From: Candidatus Fimivivens faecavium | Lineage (GTDB): Bacteria > Bacillota > Clostridia > Oscillospirales > Ruminococcaceae | Direction of reading: 5' to 3' | Assembly (NCBI GenBank): GCA_018716105.1 | Contig: DVKH01000004.1 | Location: 1-58,972 of the forward strand | DNA: 58,972 nt | In this document: one piece after another, positions 19,278 to 27,716 of the stretch | Position numbering within the stretch: position 1 is the first letter of the stretch | Layout of the letters: each line of letters begins with the position of its first letter | Made by a program: the position numbers and the translations under genes | The notes under the pieces: model-generated | What the model was told of the DNA's origin: nothing | Seen by the model: only the letters and a program-made list of their open reading frames with translations | The model's database searches: none

Positions 19278-20015
19278 TTATCGGTTCCCAGCTCCGCTTT
19301 CCCCGCAGCCCGGCAGGCGGACCAGCTTCCCGAGCCGTTCCACCGTCGCCTCGGCCGTTTCAGGATAGCCGCCGAACCGGAATTTGATTCCAAGCTCGTC
19401 ATATTTTTCGCTGCAGAGCTTTCGGAACGGCAGAAGCTCGACCTTTTTGACGCACCGGTACGGCGCGATCAGGCTGTTAAGCCGGCCGATGTTCTCCGCC
19501 GTGTCGTTGAGCCCCTCGACGATCACCTGCCGGATCCAGGCGTCGATTCCCCGTTCGTCGAGCCTTTTCAAAAAGCCGAGCGGCCCGTCAAGCCCGCAGC
19601 CGACATAATCCCGGTATTCCCCGTCGGTGGTCATCTTGATGTCCAAAAGGCAGAGATCGGTGACACCGAGCAGCCGATCGACCGCTTTGTCCAATCGGGA
19701 ACCGCTGGTATCCAGCGCGGTGTGGATGCCGTTTTCCCGGCAGAGCGCAAAGAACTCCGCTACGAATTCCGGCTGCAAAAGCGCCTCCCCGCCTGAGACG
19801 GTGACGCCGCCTTCGTTTCCAAAATAATTTCGATAGCGCAGGACCGTTGAGAACAGCTCCTCCGCCTCCCGCTCCTCTCCCCCCTCCAGGTCCCAGGTGT
19901 CGGGGTTGTGGCAGTAACCGCATCTAAGGCGGCAGCCCTGCAGAAAAACGACGAACCGCACGCCCGGCCCGTCGAGCGTTCCAAGCGTTTGAATCGAATG
20001 CACGCGCCCTTTCAT
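19278..20015 (-). CDS. pflA: Pyruvate formate-lyase activating enzyme
   Basis: This radical SAM protein installs the glycyl radical on PflB. The iron-sulfur motif CRLRCGYC gives C28, C32 and C35. Other markers are TLDGPGVRFVVFLQGC at the N-terminus, VSGGEALLQPEF, and LDTSGSRLDKAV. The length (245 aa) is typical. It lies 67 bp after pflB in the same direction, with a very stable hairpin between the two that could lower its expression relative to PflB. Confidence 0.95.
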   Translation of the reverse strand: MKGRVHSIQTLGTLDGPGVRFVVFLQGCRLRCGYCHNPDTWDLEGGEEREAEELFSTVLRYRNYFGNEGGVTVSGGEALLQPEFVAEFFALCRENGIHTALDTSGSRLDKAVDRLLGVTDLCLLDIKMTTDGEYRDYVGCGLDGPLGFLKRLDERGIDAWIRQVIVEGLNDTAENIGRLNSLIAPYRCVKKVELLPFRKLCSEKYDELGIKFRFGGYPETAEATVERLGKLVRLPGCGESGAGNR

Positions 20016-20049
20016 TAAATCCCCTCCATCTCTCGTTCCCAGAAAAGAA

Positions 20050-20076
20050 CCGGGGCGGGCGGGCCGCCCGCCCCGG
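20050..20076 (-). terminator. Stable intercistronic hairpin between pflB and pflA
   Basis: The 27-bp stretch is a perfect palindrome of 13-bp arms (CCGGGGCGGGCGG and complement) around one base, with no T-tract after it. It may stabilise the pflB mRNA or cause partial termination before pflA. Confidence 0.5.
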
Positions 20077-20082
20077 CGGAAA

Positions 20083-22320
20083 TCACATCCGCTCGTGGAA
20101 GGTTCTCATAATCACTTCTTTCTGATGCTCGCGCGAGAGCTTGCAGAAATGGACCGCATAACCCGAAACCCGGATGGTGAGGTTCGGATACTGTTCCGGA
20201 TGCTCGAACGCATCGATCAGAGTCTGCCGGTTGAGGACGTTGACGTTGATGTGGTGCGCGCCGTTTTTAAAGTATCCGCCGAGAATCTGCATGAGATTTT
20301 CGACCCTCTCCTCCGCCGTCTTCCCCAGGGTGTCCGGCGTGATCGAAAAGGTGTTCGAAATCCCGTCGCGGCAGTCCTCATAGGAGAGCTTCGCAACCGA
20401 GTTGAGCGAAGCGAGCGCGCCGTTTTTCTCGCGGTTGTGCATCGGGTTCGCGCCGGGGGCGTAGGGTTCGCCCTTCTTCCGGCCGTCCGGCGTCGCGCCG
20501 GTCTTGCGGCCGTACATCACGTTCGAGGTGATGGTCAGCGCCGAGAGGGTGTGCTTCGCGTTGCGGTAAGCCGGGGTTTTCTTGAGGTCCGCCGATACGT
20601 TATGGAGCATTTCCTTCGCGATCAGGTCCACGCGGTCGTCGTCGTTCCCAAACTTCGGGAAGTCGCCCTCCACCTCAAAGTCGCGGATATAGCCCTGTTC
20701 GTCGCGGATCACCTTCACCTTCGCATATTTGATCGCGCTGAGCGAGTCGGCGATGACCGAAAGCCCCGCCACGCCAAACGCCATCAGCCGCTCGACGTCG
20801 GTGTCGTGCAGCGCCATCTGAATCTTCTCGTAGGCGTATTTGTCGTGCATATAGTGGATGACGTTCATCGTGTTGACATAGAGGTTGCAGAGCCACTCGC
20901 GGTAGAAGGAGAAACGCTCCATCACCTCGTCGTAATTCAGGACGTCGCCCTGGAGCGGCTCCATCTTCGGCCCAACCTCTCCGCCGGTGTTCTGGTCGTG
21001 CCCGCCGTTCATCGAAAGAAGCAGGAGCTTGGGCAGGTTGCATCTCGCGCCGAAGAACTGCATCTGCTTTCCGACCTTCATGGCCGAAACGCAGCAGGCG
21101 ATCGCGTAGTCGTCGCCGTAAACCGGGCGCATCAGGTCGTCGCTCTCATACTGAATCGCGTCGGTGTCGATCGAAACCTTCGCGCAGAACCGCTTAAAGT
21201 TTTCGGGAAGCTGCTCCGACCAGAGGACGGTGAGGTTCGGTTCGGGCGCCGAGCCGAGGTTGTAAAGGGTGTTGAGAACCCGGTAGGAGTTTTTGGTGAC
21301 GAGCGGAACGCCGTTTTCGCCGATGCCGCCGATCGACTCGGTGATCCACATCGGGTCGCCCCCAAACAGCTCGTTGTACTCGGGCGTGCGCAGATGGCGC
21401 GCCATCCTCAGCTTCATCACCATGTCGTCCATCAGTTCCTGCGCCGCCCCTTCGGTGAGGACGCCGCGGACGAGGTCGCGCTGGATGTAAATATCGAGGA
21501 AGGTGCTGACCCTTCCCAGCGACATCGCCGCGCCGTTCTGCTCCTTAATCGCGGCGAGATAGGCGAAGTACACCCACTGGATCGCCTCCCTCGCGTCTTT
21601 TGCAGGGCGGCCCACGTCGTAACCGTACATCGCGGCCATTTCCTTGAGCCTTCCAAGGAAGGTGATCTGCTGATACAGCTCTTCGAGAAGGCGGATGTTG
21701 TCCTGCCCCATCCAGTTTTTGCCCTTCTCCGCTTTGTCCTTTTTCTTTTCCTCGATCAGCTTATCCACGCCGTAGAGCGCAACCCGGCGGTAGTCGCCGA
21801 TGATTCTCCCACGGCCATAAGCGTCCGGAAGCCCGGTCAGGATGCCGATCTTTCTCGCGGCAAGCATCTCGTCGGTGTAGACGCGGAAAACGCCCTCGTT
21901 GTGGGTGGTGCGGTAGGTAAACTCTTTGAGGATGCGCTCCGACATCTCATAGCCGTATTCCTCACAGGCCTGCTTCGCCATCCGCATGCCGCCGAACGGG
22001 TTGATCCCGCGCTCAAGCGGGCGGCTGGTCTGGAGGCCGACGATCAGTTCATTTTCCTTGTCGAGATAGCCGGGCTTATAATGGGTCAGCGAGGCGACAT
22101 GCTCGGTGTCGACCGAAAACACGCCGCCGAGGTCGCGCTCCACCTGGAACAGGTGGTTGAGCTTCTCCATCAGCTTGCTGGTCCGTTCGGTTGGGCCGGC
22201 GAGAAACGCCGCGTCCCCCTCGTAGACAGTATAGTTTTTTTGAATGAAATCGCGGACGTTGATCTCTTCCTGCCAGTCGCCGGCCCGAAAGCCTTCCCAT
22301 TCCGAAAACTGCATAGCCAT
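20083..22320 (-). CDS. pflB: Pyruvate formate-lyase (formate C-acetyltransferase)
   Basis: The enzyme cleaves pyruvate with CoA to acetyl-CoA and formate under anaerobiosis. This glycyl-radical enzyme of 745 aa has the catalytic cysteine pair at C409-C410 (AIACCVSAM) and the radical glycine G720 in RVSGYAVHF near the C-terminus. The order pflB-pflA is standard. The ATG at 22320 has GGGAGGAG upstream. The leader contains a ZTP riboswitch and terminator. Formate made here can feed one-carbon folate metabolism, which is the link to ZTP sensing. Confidence 0.97.
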   Translation of the reverse strand: MAMQFSEWEGFRAGDWQEEINVRDFIQKNYTVYEGDAAFLAGPTERTSKLMEKLNHLFQVERDLGGVFSVDTEHVASLTHYKPGYLDKENELIVGLQTSRPLERGINPFGGMRMAKQACEEYGYEMSERILKEFTYRTTHNEGVFRVYTDEMLAARKIGILTGLPDAYGRGRIIGDYRRVALYGVDKLIEEKKKDKAEKGKNWMGQDNIRLLEELYQQITFLGRLKEMAAMYGYDVGRPAKDAREAIQWVYFAYLAAIKEQNGAAMSLGRVSTFLDIYIQRDLVRGVLTEGAAQELMDDMVMKLRMARHLRTPEYNELFGGDPMWITESIGGIGENGVPLVTKNSYRVLNTLYNLGSAPEPNLTVLWSEQLPENFKRFCAKVSIDTDAIQYESDDLMRPVYGDDYAIACCVSAMKVGKQMQFFGARCNLPKLLLLSMNGGHDQNTGGEVGPKMEPLQGDVLNYDEVMERFSFYREWLCNLYVNTMNVIHYMHDKYAYEKIQMALHDTDVERLMAFGVAGLSVIADSLSAIKYAKVKVIRDEQGYIRDFEVEGDFPKFGNDDDRVDLIAKEMLHNVSADLKKTPAYRNAKHTLSALTITSNVMYGRKTGATPDGRKKGEPYAPGANPMHNREKNGALASLNSVAKLSYEDCRDGISNTFSITPDTLGKTAEERVENLMQILGGYFKNGAHHINVNVLNRQTLIDAFEHPEQYPNLTIRVSGYAVHFCKLSREHQKEVIMRTFHERM

Positions 22321-22344
22321 CTTCTACTCCTCCCAAAAAATAAC

Positions 22345-22381
22345 AAAAAAACAGCCCGCAAAAGTATCCTTTTGCAAGCTG
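22345..22381 (-). terminator. Expression-platform terminator of the pfl leader
   Basis: On the minus strand CAGC-TT-GCAAAAG (22381-22369) pairs with CTTTTGC-G-GGCTG, followed by seven Ts (22351-22345). Its 5' arm begins at the last bases of the ZTP aptamer, so ligand binding can compete with the terminator. Confidence 0.85.
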
Positions 22382-22452
22382 CCCAGACGGTCGGCATATG
22401 GCACTTTATGTTCCCTTGTGGTGCTCCACAATAACCCGTCAGTCACATAAAG
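22379..22452 (-). promoter_or_regulatory. ZTP/ZMP riboswitch (pfl motif)
   Basis: The minus strand shows the pfl-motif pieces in order. P1 is CTTTATG/CATAAAG (22452-22446 with its partner), with the conserved TGTGACTGACGGG inside it. P2 is TTGTGG-agca-CCACAA, followed by AAGGGAAC. Then comes a short linker and the conserved 3' segment CCGTCTGGGCAGC. Pfl-motif RNAs bind ZMP/ZTP, which accumulates when 10-formyl-tetrahydrofolate is short, and switch on genes of one-carbon supply. A terminator follows directly, so this is a transcriptional ON switch for pflB. Confidence 0.92.
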
Positions 22453-22473
22453 CGGTTGCGAAAGCATACTGAT

Positions 22474-22572
22474 CTATCCAGCTGTATTAGGGGACGGCGA
22501 AAGGGCGCGGAGAGATCGGACGCTCCCGCACGCAGAACAACAACAGCCGGACGCAAAGCCCTTTTTTGCCAT
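22474..22572 (-). CDS. Small Cys-rich peptide encoded in the pfl leader
   Basis: The ATG at 22572 is preceded by GGAAGGAG with 8-nt spacing, one of the best ribosome sites in the window. The frame encodes 32 residues, beginning MAKKGFASG and then three consecutive Cys (10-12), with another Cys at 15; the C-terminal half is Arg/Ser/Pro-rich. The stop lies about 20 nt before the ZTP aptamer and after the predicted promoter, so it would be co-transcribed with pflB. No family is recognised. It could be a regulatory leader peptide (for example Cys-dependent), a metal-binding microprotein, or chance; the ribosome site argues against chance. Confidence 0.5.
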   Translation of the reverse strand: MAKKGFASGCCCSACGSVRSLRALSPSPNTAG

Positions 22573-22628
22573 TCTGCTCACTCCTTCCACCCCGCCAAAG
22601 CGGTAAATCAGTATCAGTTGTTGCTTTG

Positions 22629-22657
22629 ATCATACAACATCCTATGGCGTTTGTCTA
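22629..22657 (-). promoter_or_regulatory. Promoter of the pfl operon
   Basis: TAGACA (22657-22652) and TATGAT (22634-22629) on the minus strand have a 17-nt spacer. The start near 22622 would give a leader of about 300 nt holding the small ORF, the riboswitch and the terminator. Confidence 0.6.
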
Positions 22658-22712
22658 GTGGTGTTGCAACATTTATTTCTAAAATTTTCGGCAAATTTGT
22701 CAGCGGGACGTC

Positions 22713-22742
22713 AAAGCCCGGCCCTGTTGCGAGCCGGGCTTT
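22713..22742 (-). terminator. Terminator after the small membrane-protein gene
   Basis: A 10-bp stem AAAGCCCGGC/GCCGGGCTTT with a 10-nt loop lies 58 bp past the stop of the 22801 gene. Flanking A and T runs on both sides are short, so it may work in either direction. Confidence 0.7.
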
Positions 22743-22800
22743 TCATATTTGCTTTTTAAAAAGGCAACACTAAAGCGCAACAGCGGAAATTTCCTCTGCG

Positions 22801-23181
22801 TCACGAAACGGCCGGGCCATGCGCCGCACGCGCCTTTAAGGCAGCGCGGCGGCGAACCTCCGCAAAGTCCACCACGCGGCAGTTCGCGCGGGCGCGGCGC
22901 TTCGCCGGCTGCGAGGCGGCAAGAACCGCCGCGCCAAGCAGGACCGAAGCCGCCGCCGCCCCGAGCAGGCAGCCGCCCGCCGCAAGCGAGATCGAAAGGT
23001 TCTGCGCCCTGGTATATCCAGCCCGGCCGGAAGCCGAGACCGAAACCGCGGCGGCTTCCTCCGCCGAAAGCATCTTTGCGGCGAGCTGCGCGGAATTTTT
23101 TTGAATCGCCGGGATCGACGCGCCTAAAACGATGGTGAAGATCAGCGCTGCGGCCAGCAGAAACGCGGAAATCTTTTTCAT
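22801..23181 (-). CDS. Small membrane protein under LexA-like boxes
   Basis: No family was recognised. The 126-aa protein has a hydrophobic N-terminal segment (residues 4-25), a short Ala/Ser-rich extracytoplasmic-type stretch, a second hydrophobic segment (about 65-90), and an Arg/Ala-rich cytoplasmic tail. The start has AGGGGGA 7 nt upstream. Its promoter is a consensus TTGACA-17-TATAAT whose spacer is filled by a LexA-like palindrome. Small SOS-induced membrane proteins often inhibit division (YneA, SidA), which makes that role a reasonable hypothesis, but there is no LysM domain or sequence evidence for it. Confidence 0.65.
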   Translation of the reverse strand: MKKISAFLLAAALIFTIVLGASIPAIQKNSAQLAAKMLSAEEAAAVSVSASGRAGYTRAQNLSISLAAGGCLLGAAAASVLLGAAVLAASQPAKRRARANCRVVDFAEVRRRAALKARAAHGPAVS

Positions 23182-23204
23182 CTCAAAATCCCCCTATGCA
23201 AAAT

Positions 23205-23281
23205 CAAACATTTGTTCTTTTTCTTGGAGCCATTATAACTCGAACAAATGTTTGTGTCAAGATTTTTCGAACAATTGTTCT
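23205..23281. promoter_or_regulatory. Three LexA-like boxes over divergent promoters
   Basis: Three related palindromes lie in 77 bp: CAAACATTTGTTCT (23205-23218), CGAACAAATGTTTG (23241-23254) and CGAACAATTGTTCT (23268-23281). They fit the Gram-positive LexA/DinR pattern of GAAC, four bases, GTT. The middle box fills the spacer of the minus-strand promoter TTGACA (23260-23255) and TATAAT (23237-23232). A plus-strand promoter, TTGTTC (23212-23217), 16 nt, TATAAC (23234-23239), overlaps the first box. Both divergent genes could therefore be repressed together. Another repressor with a similar palindrome cannot be excluded. Confidence 0.7.
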
Positions 23282-23301
23282 TTCATGAAAGGATCGATTT
23301 C

Positions 23302-24273
23302 ATGACCGTTCTGGCCTACGCGGTTGTCGCCGCGGCCGTCATCTTTTTCGCGGTGCGGTGCGCCCATTATGTCGATCTGCTCGAGGAGATGACCCCGCTC
23401 TCGGGCGCGTTCATCGGCGGCGTGATTCTGGCGGCGGTCACCTCGCTGCCCGAACTGTTCACCAGCCTTTCGGCGACGCTTTTTCTGTCCAAACCCGAGC
23501 TTGTGCTTGGAAACATCCTCGGAAGCGACCTGTTCAACCTCGCGGTGCTCGCCGTCCTCGTGCTTTGCTTCCTGCGGCGCTTCGCGTCCGCGCCGGTCGA
23601 CAGAAGCCACCGGTCCGCCACGCTCTACGCCTTAATCTGCTATCTGCTCCTGACCGTCACAGTCCTGTCCGGCTGGGAGATGGCCATCTCCACCGTCAGC
23701 GTCCCGTCGCTGTTTCTCGCTTTGTTCTACGGCCTTTCCATCCGCCGCATGTCCGGCGGAGAAAAAGCCGGCGCTCCCAAAGCGAAAGCGTCCCGGCTGC
23801 CCCTGGGCGCGGTTGTGCTCCGCTTCTCCGCAGCAGCGGCGGGCCTGGTGCTGGCCAGCATTGCAATCACCTTTATCACCGACCGGCTCGCCGGGGAATT
23901 CGGCCTCGGCGCAACCTTTGCCGGGGCCTTGTTCCTCGGCGTCGCGACCTCCCTCCCGGAAGTATCCTCCACCGCCGCTTTGTTCCGCTCCGGAAATATC
24001 AATGCGGCGGTTGGGAACATCACCGGAAGCAACATCTTTAACTTTTTCATCCTGTTTCTCGCCGACCTTTCCTATCTCAGGGGCAGTATCTATGTCCGGG
24101 ACCAGCAGACCGGCTCGCTGCTTCTATTCGGCGCCGCGGCGGAACTGCTCACGCTGTTTCTCGTCGTCCCAAAGGGGCGGGCGGAGCGCGCCGGAACCGC
24201 GCGCTATGCGGCGGTCTCGGTGGGGATCGCCGTTTGCTATCTCGCCTTTCTGCTGACGCCGGCTGGTTCATAA
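23302..24273 (+). CDS. Cation exchanger of the Na+/Ca2+ (CaCA) family
   Basis: This membrane antiporter has the two inverted alpha-repeats of the family: VTSLPELFTSLSAT with LGNILGSDLFNL in the N-terminal half, and GVATSLPEVSSTAAL with VGNITGSNIFNF in the C-terminal half. About ten membrane segments surround a short central loop rich in Lys and Ala (residues 155-170). The start chosen is the ATG at 23302 (AAAGGA 8 nt upstream) rather than 23248, which lies within the operator region. The 323-aa length is normal for YrbG-like members. The ion is probably Ca2+ with Na+ or H+; this is not determined by the sequence. Confidence 0.85.
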   Translation: MTVLAYAVVAAAVIFFAVRCAHYVDLLEEMTPLSGAFIGGVILAAVTSLPELFTSLSATLFLSKPELVLGNILGSDLFNLAVLAVLVLCFLRRFASAPVDRSHRSATLYALICYLLLTVTVLSGWEMAISTVSVPSLFLALFYGLSIRRMSGGEKAGAPKAKASRLPLGAVVLRFSAAAAGLVLASIAITFITDRLAGEFGLGATFAGALFLGVATSLPEVSSTAALFRSGNINAAVGNITGSNIFNFFILFLADLSYLRGSIYVRDQQTGSLLLFGAAAELLTLFLVVPKGRAERAGTARYAAVSVGIAVCYLAFLLTPAGS

Positions 24274-24314
24274 AACTTTTTGAGAAGCAATAAAAATAGC
24301 TGACGGATTCTCCC

Positions 24315-24343
24315 TTGAACCTATTGGGCTTTCTTTCTATAAT
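24315..24343 (+). promoter_or_regulatory. Promoter of the YihY/BrkB gene
   Basis: TTGAAC (24315-24320), a 17-nt spacer and TATAAT (24338-24343), about 80 nt before the gene start. Confidence 0.7.
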
Positions 24344-24423
24344 GAGATAAGCTTCTGATTCGCGGGGGTTGGAACGGCCGGTTCCACCCGAAAACATATC
24401 AGGGAAACGGAGGCGCATGGCTT

Positions 24424-25251
24424 TTGTATCACCGCTTTCTGCCGGGATGGCTTTCTGAAACAGTCGATATCTTCATTGAAAAGCGGGTTTCCCGTTCCGC
24501 GGCGGAACTCGCCTATTTTCTGATGCTCTCTTTTTTCCCGCTCCTGATCTGTATCAACGCCTTCGCCTCGCTCGCGGCGTACGGCGATTCCGAAGCGCTC
24601 CAGCTCCTGGCCGACCTGGTGCCTCAGCAGAGTCTCGAAATATTAACCGATTATCTCGCCTACATCGCGCAGAACCAATCCCCAGCCCTCTTGTTCGGCG
24701 GGCTGTTTCTGCTGTTCACTTCTTCTTCGTCCGCGTTCCGCTCGCTGATCAACATCATGGATGACATCTTTGAGCGAAAAAGCTATGCGGGGCTGCGGCA
24801 TGTGATCATGAGTTCGGTATTTTCCGTCGCGTTTCTGCTTGCGATTTACAGCGGCATCGTGATCTTCTCAACCGGCGGCTGGTTTCTGAGCCTGGCAGAC
24901 CGCTATTTCGGCATCGGGGAACGGTTCGAAAGCTGGCGCTGGGCGCGGTTCGGCCTTTTGTTCCTGATCTTTTTTCTCTATCTTTGGCTGTTCTACCGAA
25001 GCGTCGCCCCCAAGATGCATCCGCGCACGCCGGTCCTGTTCGGGGCGGCCTTTTCCTCGTTCAGCCTCGTGGCGGTCAGCGTCCTGTTTTCGTGGTTTAT
25101 CGGCCTGTCCTCGCGTTACGCGCTGGTCTACGGCTCGCTGGCGTCGATCATTATCATGATGATCTGGCTTTACCTCTGCGGAAATATCGTCATCCTCGGA
25201 AATGTGCTGAACTTCACCGTCACAAAATACCTGCGCGCAAGAAAACTTTAA
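24424..25251 (+). CDS. YihY/BrkB family membrane protein
   Basis: The protein is a multi-pass membrane protein of the YihY (formerly 'ribonuclease BN') family with about six membrane segments in 275 aa. Typical features are the ELAYFLMLSFFPLLI opening helix, the FRSLINIMDDIF stretch, and the C-terminal YGSLASIIIMMIWLYLCGNIVILG. Function is not established for the family. The start is a TTG at 24424, with GGAGG 9 nt upstream; a nearby ATG at 24417 is in another frame. Confidence 0.85.
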   Translation: MYHRFLPGWLSETVDIFIEKRVSRSAAELAYFLMLSFFPLLICINAFASLAAYGDSEALQLLADLVPQQSLEILTDYLAYIAQNQSPALLFGGLFLLFTSSSSAFRSLINIMDDIFERKSYAGLRHVIMSSVFSVAFLLAIYSGIVIFSTGGWFLSLADRYFGIGERFESWRWARFGLLFLIFFLYLWLFYRSVAPKMHPRTPVLFGAAFSSFSLVAVSVLFSWFIGLSSRYALVYGSLASIIIMMIWLYLCGNIVILGNVLNFTVTKYLRARKL

Positions 25252-25255
25252 GGCG

Positions 25256-25284
25256 AAGCCCTCGCCGCCAGCGCGGGCTTTTTT
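25256..25284 (+). terminator. Terminator after the YihY/BrkB gene
   Basis: The stem AAGCCCTCGC with GCGCGGGCTT has a 5-nt loop and runs into six Ts. It starts 4 bp after the stop codon. Confidence 0.75.
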
Positions 25285-25342
25285 CACCCCTTTTTCAGGA
25301 TCCCGCGCGCATAATCGCTGAGGTTTGAGCTTCTCTCTGCTC

Positions 25343-25371
25343 TTGTCCTCAAATGAAATATATGAGATAAT
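25343..25371 (+). promoter_or_regulatory. Promoter of lrgAB
   Basis: TTGTCC (25343-25348), a 17-nt spacer and GATAAT (25366-25371), about 55 nt before the lrgA start. Confidence 0.6.
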
Positions 25372-25427
25372 GTTTTTTATTCTCAAAATGCGGCTGTACC
25401 CTCTAACAGGAAACCGCCCTGGAAGGT

Positions 25428-25811
25428 GTGAAAACCATAGAACGGATTTTACTGCAGATCGGAGTGATCCTCGCTTTCGCCGCCGCGGGCGAGTGGATCG
25501 CCGCAATCCTGCCTGTCGCAGTCCCCCCGAGCATTGTGGCGATGGCGCTCCTTCTTCTCCTGCTTTTCTGCGGCGCGCTGCGGCTTGAGCGGGTCGAAGA
25601 TACAGCGGACTTTTTCCTGAAAAACATGGGGTTTTTCTTCATTCCGGTCAACGTGTCCATCATGAAAAGCTACCGCCTGATATCGGACAACCTTTTCAAA
25701 TTTTTGTTTTTGATCGTTGTGACGACGCTGATCACCTTTGCCGCAACCGGCTGGACGGTGCAGGCCGTCATGCGGCTGCAAAACCGGACGCAGAAGGAGG
25801 AAGGGCAATGA
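25428..25811 (+). CDS. lrgA: LrgA/CidA family holin-like protein
   Basis: The 127-aa protein has four predicted membrane segments and the family pattern IGVILAFAAAGEWIAAILPVAVPPSIVAM, LRLERVEDTADFFLKNMGFFFIPV. LrgA/CidA proteins influence murein hydrolase activity and, in some species, pyruvate uptake. The start is a GTG at 25428; the GGAAGG before it is unusually close (about 1 nt), so translation may be weak or another site is used. It overlaps lrgB by 4 bp. Confidence 0.88.
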   Translation: MKTIERILLQIGVILAFAAAGEWIAAILPVAVPPSIVAMALLLLLLFCGALRLERVEDTADFFLKNMGFFFIPVNVSIMKSYRLISDNLFKFLFLIVVTTLITFAATGWTVQAVMRLQNRTQKEEGQ

Positions 25812-26473
25812 ACACGCTGTTTTGTCTGGCGCTCTGCATTTTCTGTTATCAAACCGGCCTTTATCTCCAGCGGAAAAGCCGTCTCAGCCTCCTGAACCCC
25901 ACCCTCGCCGCGTCGCTTTTCATCATCGCCTTCCTCATCGTCACAGGGACGCCCTATGAATCGTTCGACGCCGGATCGAATTTGATCTCGCTGCTGCTTG
26001 GGCCGGCGACGGCGGCGCTGGCCGTCCCGATTTACCGTCAGCGTAAGACCATCCGCAAAAACCTGCTTGCGGTCTTTGCCGGCTGCTTTGTCGGCGCGGC
26101 CGTTTCGATGGGAAGCGTGATCATCCTCTGCCGCCTGCTCGGCCTCAATGATCTGATGCGGAAATCCCTGATGGCAAAGTCGACCACCACCGCCATCGCC
26201 GTTGAGATCACCGAAACGCTCGGAGGCGAACCTTCGATCACGGCCGCGGCGCTGATCGCCACCGGGATGCTCGGCGCAATCTCCGCGCCGCTCCTCATCC
26301 GGCTGTTCCGCCTTAAGCATCCGGTCGCCGCCGGCCTTGCCATCGGCGCCGCAAGCCATGCGATCGGCACCTCGAAGGCGATCGGCCTCGGCGAAACCGA
26401 AGGCGCATTTTCCGGCATCGCAATCGGCGTAACCGGGCTCCTTTCGGTGGCGCTCGTCCTGGTTTTCGCCTGA
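25808..26473 (+). CDS. lrgB: LrgB family membrane protein
   Basis: The 221-aa partner of LrgA has about seven membrane segments, with NPTLAASLFIIAFL, LLGPATAALAVPIY, KSTTTAIAVEIT and ASHAIGTSKAIGLGETEGAFSG, all typical of LrgB. It is translationally coupled to lrgA (ATGA overlap). The terminator that should follow is interrupted by the IS element a few bases after the stop. Confidence 0.9.
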   Translation: MNTLFCLALCIFCYQTGLYLQRKSRLSLLNPTLAASLFIIAFLIVTGTPYESFDAGSNLISLLLGPATAALAVPIYRQRKTIRKNLLAVFAGCFVGAAVSMGSVIILCRLLGLNDLMRKSLMAKSTTTAIAVEITETLGGEPSITAAALIATGMLGAISAPLLIRLFRLKHPVAAGLAIGAASHAIGTSKAIGLGETEGAFSGIAIGVTGLLSVALVLVFA

Positions 26474-26479
26474 ACGCGC

Positions 26480-26500
26480 AAAAAGCCCGCTCCAGATTTT
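26480..26500 (+). terminator. Half of the lrgAB terminator, cut by the IS element
   Basis: These 21 bases are identical to the 5' arm and loop of the intact terminator at 33397-33432, including the AGCCCGCTCC arm and AGATTTT loop. The expected 3' arm is absent because the IS begins at 26501, and it is not found past the other IS end. Confidence 0.7.
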
Positions 26501-26546
26501 TGAAGTGACCCCCAAAAGTAAGACGATATATTCAAATAAAAAATGT

Positions 26547-27402
26547 TCAAGCAGCCGAAAGGGCTTGTTGTCTGTGAATTGCAGGCGGCAAGCCCTTTCG
26601 CTTTTCCTTAATGCGCTGGTTATTGTAGTAATCCAGATAGGCAACGAGTTCTTGTTTGAAGCGTTGCATGGATTGGAACTTTTGCAAATAAAGCAATTCA
26701 CTTTTCAACAGGCCGAAGAAGTTTTCCGCCACCGCATTGTCCAGGCAGTTCCCTTTGCGGCTCATGCATGCCGGATGCCTTTTGCTTTAAGCATCCTCTG
26801 GTACTGTTTGTGCTGGTATTGCCAACCCTGGTCGGAATGGAGAATCAGTCTGGTTCCATCCGGTATCGTTGTAAAAGCTTTGGCGAGCATGGTTGTTACC
26901 ATGTTCAAAACTGGTCGGTCAGAGATGGTATAGCTGACCAAATACCCGTTGTGCAGATCCAGGATTGGAGAAAGGTGGAGTTTCTGGCCGAACAGGCTGA
27001 ACTCTGTCACATCGGTAGTCCACTTCTGATTTGGCTTTTCTGCGCAGAAATCTCTGTTCAGCAAGTTGGGCGCAGCCTTGCCCACTTCTCCTTTGTAAGA
27101 GCGATATTTCTTCACTCTGACACGGCAAACCAAGCTCAGCCGCTTCATAAGTCGCTGCACCGTCTTGTGGTTTAGATGTATCTCTTTATTGTGTAATGCT
27201 GCGGTAATACGCCGGTATCCATATCGGCCTTAGTTTTCTTGGTAAATGGAAGAAATTTCTGCTTTTGCTTCTGCATATTTATCTGCCTTGTGCATTCGCT
27301 TCAAGTGGCAGTAGAAGGTGGCACGAGGCAGGTGAGCGATTTCGAGCAGAAGAAATAGCGAATATTTCGGCCTCAGTTTTTGGACTACCTGCGTTTTCTG
27401 TG
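26547..27402 (-). pseudogene. IS3-family transposase orfB (DDE integrase), inactivated
   Basis: The rve/DDE domain is readable: KPNQKWTTDVTEFSLFG, LHSDQGWQYQH, then [17 protein letters not shown] and the C-terminal tail [13 protein letters not shown]. Two lesions break it. A TAA replaces one codon just before GRYGYRRITAALH (near 27228). A one-base deletion near 26766 separates GIRHA from MSRKGNC, removing the DDE glutamate part from the main frame. The upstream part reads EIAHLPRATFYCHLKRM and joins orfA by a -1 shift. The 5' limit is approximate. Confidence 0.88.
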
Positions 27403-27716
27403 CTGGCGTCGCTCTTCTTCCAAAACCAAGGCTTGCAAATTTTTAAAGTAATCGATCTCCGCACGCAGCCGCTGGTTCTCGGCAATAAGGTCTTCGCCTT
27501 AGACAACTTGGCTGGCCGGCTGCTACTTTTTCGCCCTCGGCGCTCTATCGCCAATCCTTCCGACCCTTCTTCAGGATAAATTCGATTCCAGCGTTCGATG
27601 ATCTCATGGTCATTGATTTCAAACCTTCGCATCGCTTCGCAAACACCCAAGCGTTCTTCTCGCACCGTCTCTACTGCCGTTTGCTTAAATTCTGGCGCGT
27701 AGCGTTTGTTCGGCAT
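27385..27716 (-). pseudogene. IS3-family transposase orfA (HTH), frameshifted
   Basis: The N-terminal part is an IS3 OrfA helix-turn-helix (MPNKRYAPEFKQTAVETV, EIIERWNRIYPEEG). After RPAKLSK the frame is lost. In another frame the expected leucine-zipper region continues (EDLIAENQRLRAEIDYF) and ends in the basic EERRQHRKRR. The frame change lies near 27500. The start at 27716 is the family-typical one. Confidence 0.85.

Noticed and set aside
20095..22434. 779-codon open frame on the plus strand
   Set aside because: It is antisense to pflB, Arg/Val/Leu-biased, has no family features, and covers the riboswitch and terminator; a product of high GC third positions in the real gene.
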